A DNA stretch of 64,000 nucleotides from Achatina immaculata (lineage: Eukaryota > Mollusca > Gastropoda > Stylommatophora > Achatinidae), in the NCBI GenBank assembly GCA_009760885.1, contig CM019700.1, positions 3,008,993 through 3,072,992 of the forward strand, written 5' to 3'. Shown in pieces: positions 61,640-64,000 of the stretch. How positions within the stretch are numbered: the stretch's first letter is position 1; every line of letters begins with the position of its first letter. A program made the position numbers and the translations under genes. The notes beneath the pieces are model-generated. The model had not been told where the DNA came from, did not search any database, and worked only from the letters and a program-made list of their open reading frames with translations.

Positions 61640-61918
61640 AGCGTGCACAGTGTTAGCGCTCTGGTGGTACCGAGTTCAAGTCCCAGCAACGGAGATGTTT
61701 TTCTGGCGCACGCCAAAAGAAAAGAAACGGCCTCGTAGTCCACCCAGCCTCTAAAAATGGGAACCAGAGAAATCTGGGAAGGTAAAGCGGCCAGGCGTGA
61801 TACTGACCACATCAGACTTTCATGTGCCGAAGGTCATGGAAAATACGGGCCTAACACCGTATCCTCAATATGCCTTAATTAGTGGCATGGAAAGGGGAAT
61901 TTGACTTACCTTACCTAC
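61640..61918 (+). mobile_element. tRNA-derived SINE, plus strand
   Basis: gtgttagcgctctggtggta and the B box gagttcaagtccc form the head (the A box is weak). The body (cagcctctaaaaatgggaac; tgccttaattagtggcatgg) matches the minus-strand SINE at 5738-6033. The tail is cttaccttacc. Confidence 0.7.
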
Positions 61919-61949
61919 AGGTGTTAGCTGTCTGTGAGAGTTAGGAAGA

Positions 61950-62640
61950 GAGTGCTGCAGTGTTACACACTGAGCCAATCACGCTTTGTGGATGCGAAGC
62001 CTGGGTGGGCAGTAAAGAGATACACAGAAGACTGGAATCAGCTGAGATGATGTATAAACTAGGAACAGAAAGTAGGAGCAGCTTTATTACTTAACCAGCT
62101 CACAGTTGTGACATTTCGGCCGGAGCCTTAATCATACAAAAACATACAGGACGAAGAAATAGAGAGAGGAGATAAAGTTTAGATTCACATGAGAGCTTTA
62201 GCTCTAGCTATATTCATTTTATTTGATTTTTTAAAACAGAGTATTCATGTGAATTTATACTTTATCTCCTCTCTCTGTTTCTTTCTCCTGTATGTTTTTG
62301 TAGGATTAATGCTGACTCCGAAACGTGAGAACTGTGTACTCGTTAAGTAATAAAGTATTCCTACTTTCCCCCCTAGTTTATACATTTTAATATCACAGCT
62401 TTACTGCAGCGACTCCGCGTATAGCTGTATACTCATGCACTAATTACTCGTGTGCAGCTGAATGGATGTTTTTAAGAAGAATGCTACAGGTACCGTGGAC
62501 AGCGAGAAAATCAAACGAGGAAGTTCTTATGAAAGAGGCCACAAAAAGCAGTGAAAATTATAGCAAAGGTCAGAAAACCACAATCCGGACGTGTGGGGCA
62601 TGTTTGGAGGAGAGACAGGCTGGTGGACTTTATGGGAACA
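61950..62640 (+). pseudogene. LINE B-like fragment interrupted by a foldback
   Basis: 61960-62049 reads LCGCEAWVGSKEIHRRLESA and EM. The frame resumes after the insert with MFLRRMLQVPWTARKSNEEV, then RVGHVWRR-type residues in another frame. The order matches LINE B (GCEARSMNKRVQREMEAMEM, then RRMLKVPWTAKKTNEEV). A (CAGA)n run at 62639-62685 follows. Confidence 0.75.
62050..62385. mobile_element. Foldback made of two inverted Penelope-like 3' ends
   Basis: The left arm begins atgtataaactagg and the right arm ends cctagtttatacat. Reversed, the left arm shares tttatctcctctctct, cctgtatgtttttgta, ccgaaa and taagtaataaag with the right arm. Both match the end section at 50340-50490. Flanks cagctgagatg (62039-62049) and cagctgaatg (62455-62464) suggest a target duplication, with about 70 extra bases at the right. 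Confidence 0.75.
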
Positions 62641-62689
62641 GACAGACAGACAGGCAGGCAAGCAGGCAGACAGACAGACAGACATGTTG

Positions 62690-63165
62690 ATTTCACTTTT
62701 TTTCAATGAGAAAGTTTTTTTTTTTTTTTTTGGTTTTTTGGTCATTCTCATCCAATCCACTTTTTAAAATATAAATTTGTCTTCTTTTCCAGTCCACTTT
62801 TCCTCATAAATCGATCTTCTCATCCAGTCCACATTTCAGCAACAGAAATCTCCAGTCCACTTTAAGTCACGCTGTAAGCGCCCGTACTCGAGTCAGAAAC
62901 TATGAGCTAAGTCCCGGTGTAACTGTCGAGGACCAATAAATCCCGAGCTATCAGATGTCAACGCTGAATGTCAGCCCCGCGTCTGTCCCGCTCTTGATTA
63001 GGCGTGGGTGTGGAGTGCGTCATTAAACCATGGTTGAGACGGACGTTTCTGTGTGTCATTGGTATACAATATGACTGTGTTAGTGGGACCGGCGTCCCGC
63101 AGCTGCCCAGGGTCTTATCCTAGGTCCCCAGAGAGGTCATAGTGAGAGGTTTGCTGCCCCCTGTC
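62690..63165. other. Single-copy block, no gene recognised
   Basis: 62860-63110 is of balanced composition and not repeated in the window. No open exon with splice sites was identified. Confidence 0.4.
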
Positions 63166-63259
63166 GGTCTTGCTAGAAAGTTTGCTCTAGCAAAGTATGA
63201 CAGGACGGTGGTGGTCTTGCTAGAAGGTTTGCTCTAGCAAAGTATGACAGGACGGTGGT
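63166..63259. repeat. 47-bp unit, two copies
   Basis: ggtcttgctagaaagtttgc and caaagtatgacaggacggtg repeat at an offset of 47 bp. Confidence 0.93.
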
Positions 63260-63329
63260 GGTCTTGTTGCGGAGACTGTCAAAGATTGGGTTACAAGCTG
63301 GCCACTGTAAACTGACGCTGCACTCTGAG

Positions 63330-63960
63330 GGCTACAAACTAGTCCCATGTGACCCGCTCTCCAAAGTTTGATTCAGTCTAGTGTTACAAACTAGTCTCAT
63401 ATAACCCAATCTCCAAAGTTTGATTCAGTCTAGTGTTACAAACTAGTTTCAGTCTAGTGTTACAAACTAGTCTCATATAACCCACTCTCCAAAGTTTGAT
63501 TCAGTCTAGTGTTACAAACTAGTCTCATATAACCCACTCTCCAAAGTTTGATTCAGTCTAGTGTTACAAACTAGTCTCATGTAACCCACTCTCCAAAGTT
63601 TGATTCAGTCTAGTGTTACAAACTAGTCCCATGTAACCCACTCTCCAAAGTTTGATTCAGTCTAGTGTTACAAACTAGTCTCATGTGACCCACTCTCCAA
63701 AGTTTGATTCAGTCTAGTGTTACAAACTAGTCCCATGTAACCCACTCTCCAACGTTTGATTCAGTCTAGTGTTACAAACTAGTCTCATATAACCCAATCT
63801 CCAAAGTTTGATTCAGTCTAGTGTTACAAACTAGTCTCATGTAACCCACTCTCCAAAGTTTGATTCAGTCTAGTGTTACAGACTAGTCCTATGTAACCCA
63901 CTCTCCAAAGTTTGATTCAGTCTAGTGTTACAGACTAGTCCCACGTAACCCACTTTTCAG
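63330..63960. repeat. 52-bp minisatellite reaching close to the right edge
   Basis: Unit ctccaaagtttgattcagtc plus tagtgttacaaactagtctc plus atgtaacccact. One unit near 63440 is truncated to a short form. Confidence 0.96.
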
Positions 63961-64000
63961 CATTATGTGATAGAGTATGGACAAAAGGTCTGTGGTCGCC

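Overview
The window looks like nuclear DNA of an invertebrate animal, probably a lophotrochozoan and perhaps a gastropod mollusc. The reasons are a clear spliced gene with GT-AG introns, a high density of short-unit tandem repeats, decayed non-LTR retrotransposons of several families, tRNA-derived SINEs and Penelope-like retroelement remains. The species assignment is inference. There are no operons, ribosome binding sites or other bacterial signals.

Layout. (1) 1-16.8 kb holds the 3' half of CDC73 (parafibromin, a PAF1 complex subunit) on the + strand. Eight exons between 2189 and 16773 encode 287 residues and the stop codon; the 5' half lies left of the window. Its introns carry minisatellites, a LINE nested in another LINE, a SINE, a hAT-like MITE and a 1.41-kb tandem duplication that leaves a decoy splice acceptor. 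(2) 16.8-23.5 kb is the downstream flank: a foldback element, a 60-bp minisatellite and a 1.44-kb tandem duplication with an AATAAA site in each copy. (3) 23.5-29.5 kb is a 52-bp minisatellite split by a 3.1-kb LINE pseudogene, plus further LINE fragments. (4) 30.5-33.4 kb contains a possible small two-exon gene for a signal-peptide and single-membrane-span protein. (5) 33.9-43.1 kb has large arrays, a LINE carrying a nested SINE-like insert, and a segment present in two full copies and one partial copy. (6) 43-64 kb is dominated by minisatellites with a Penelope-like element (48.9-50.5 kb), related foldback DNA (62.0-62.4 kb) and SINE and LINE scraps.

Only CDC73 is a confidently functional gene. 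Every retroelement reading frame seen is truncated, frameshifted or interrupted. Most long open frames outside CDC73 come from minisatellites whose unit length is a multiple of three.

The most interesting items are: the decoy acceptor duplication in CDC73; the candidate two-exon membrane microprotein; two LINE copies at unrelated sites that share almost the same 5' end inside the ORF; and Penelope-like 3' regions that recur as foldbacks and share a ribozyme-like stem layout with compensating stem changes.
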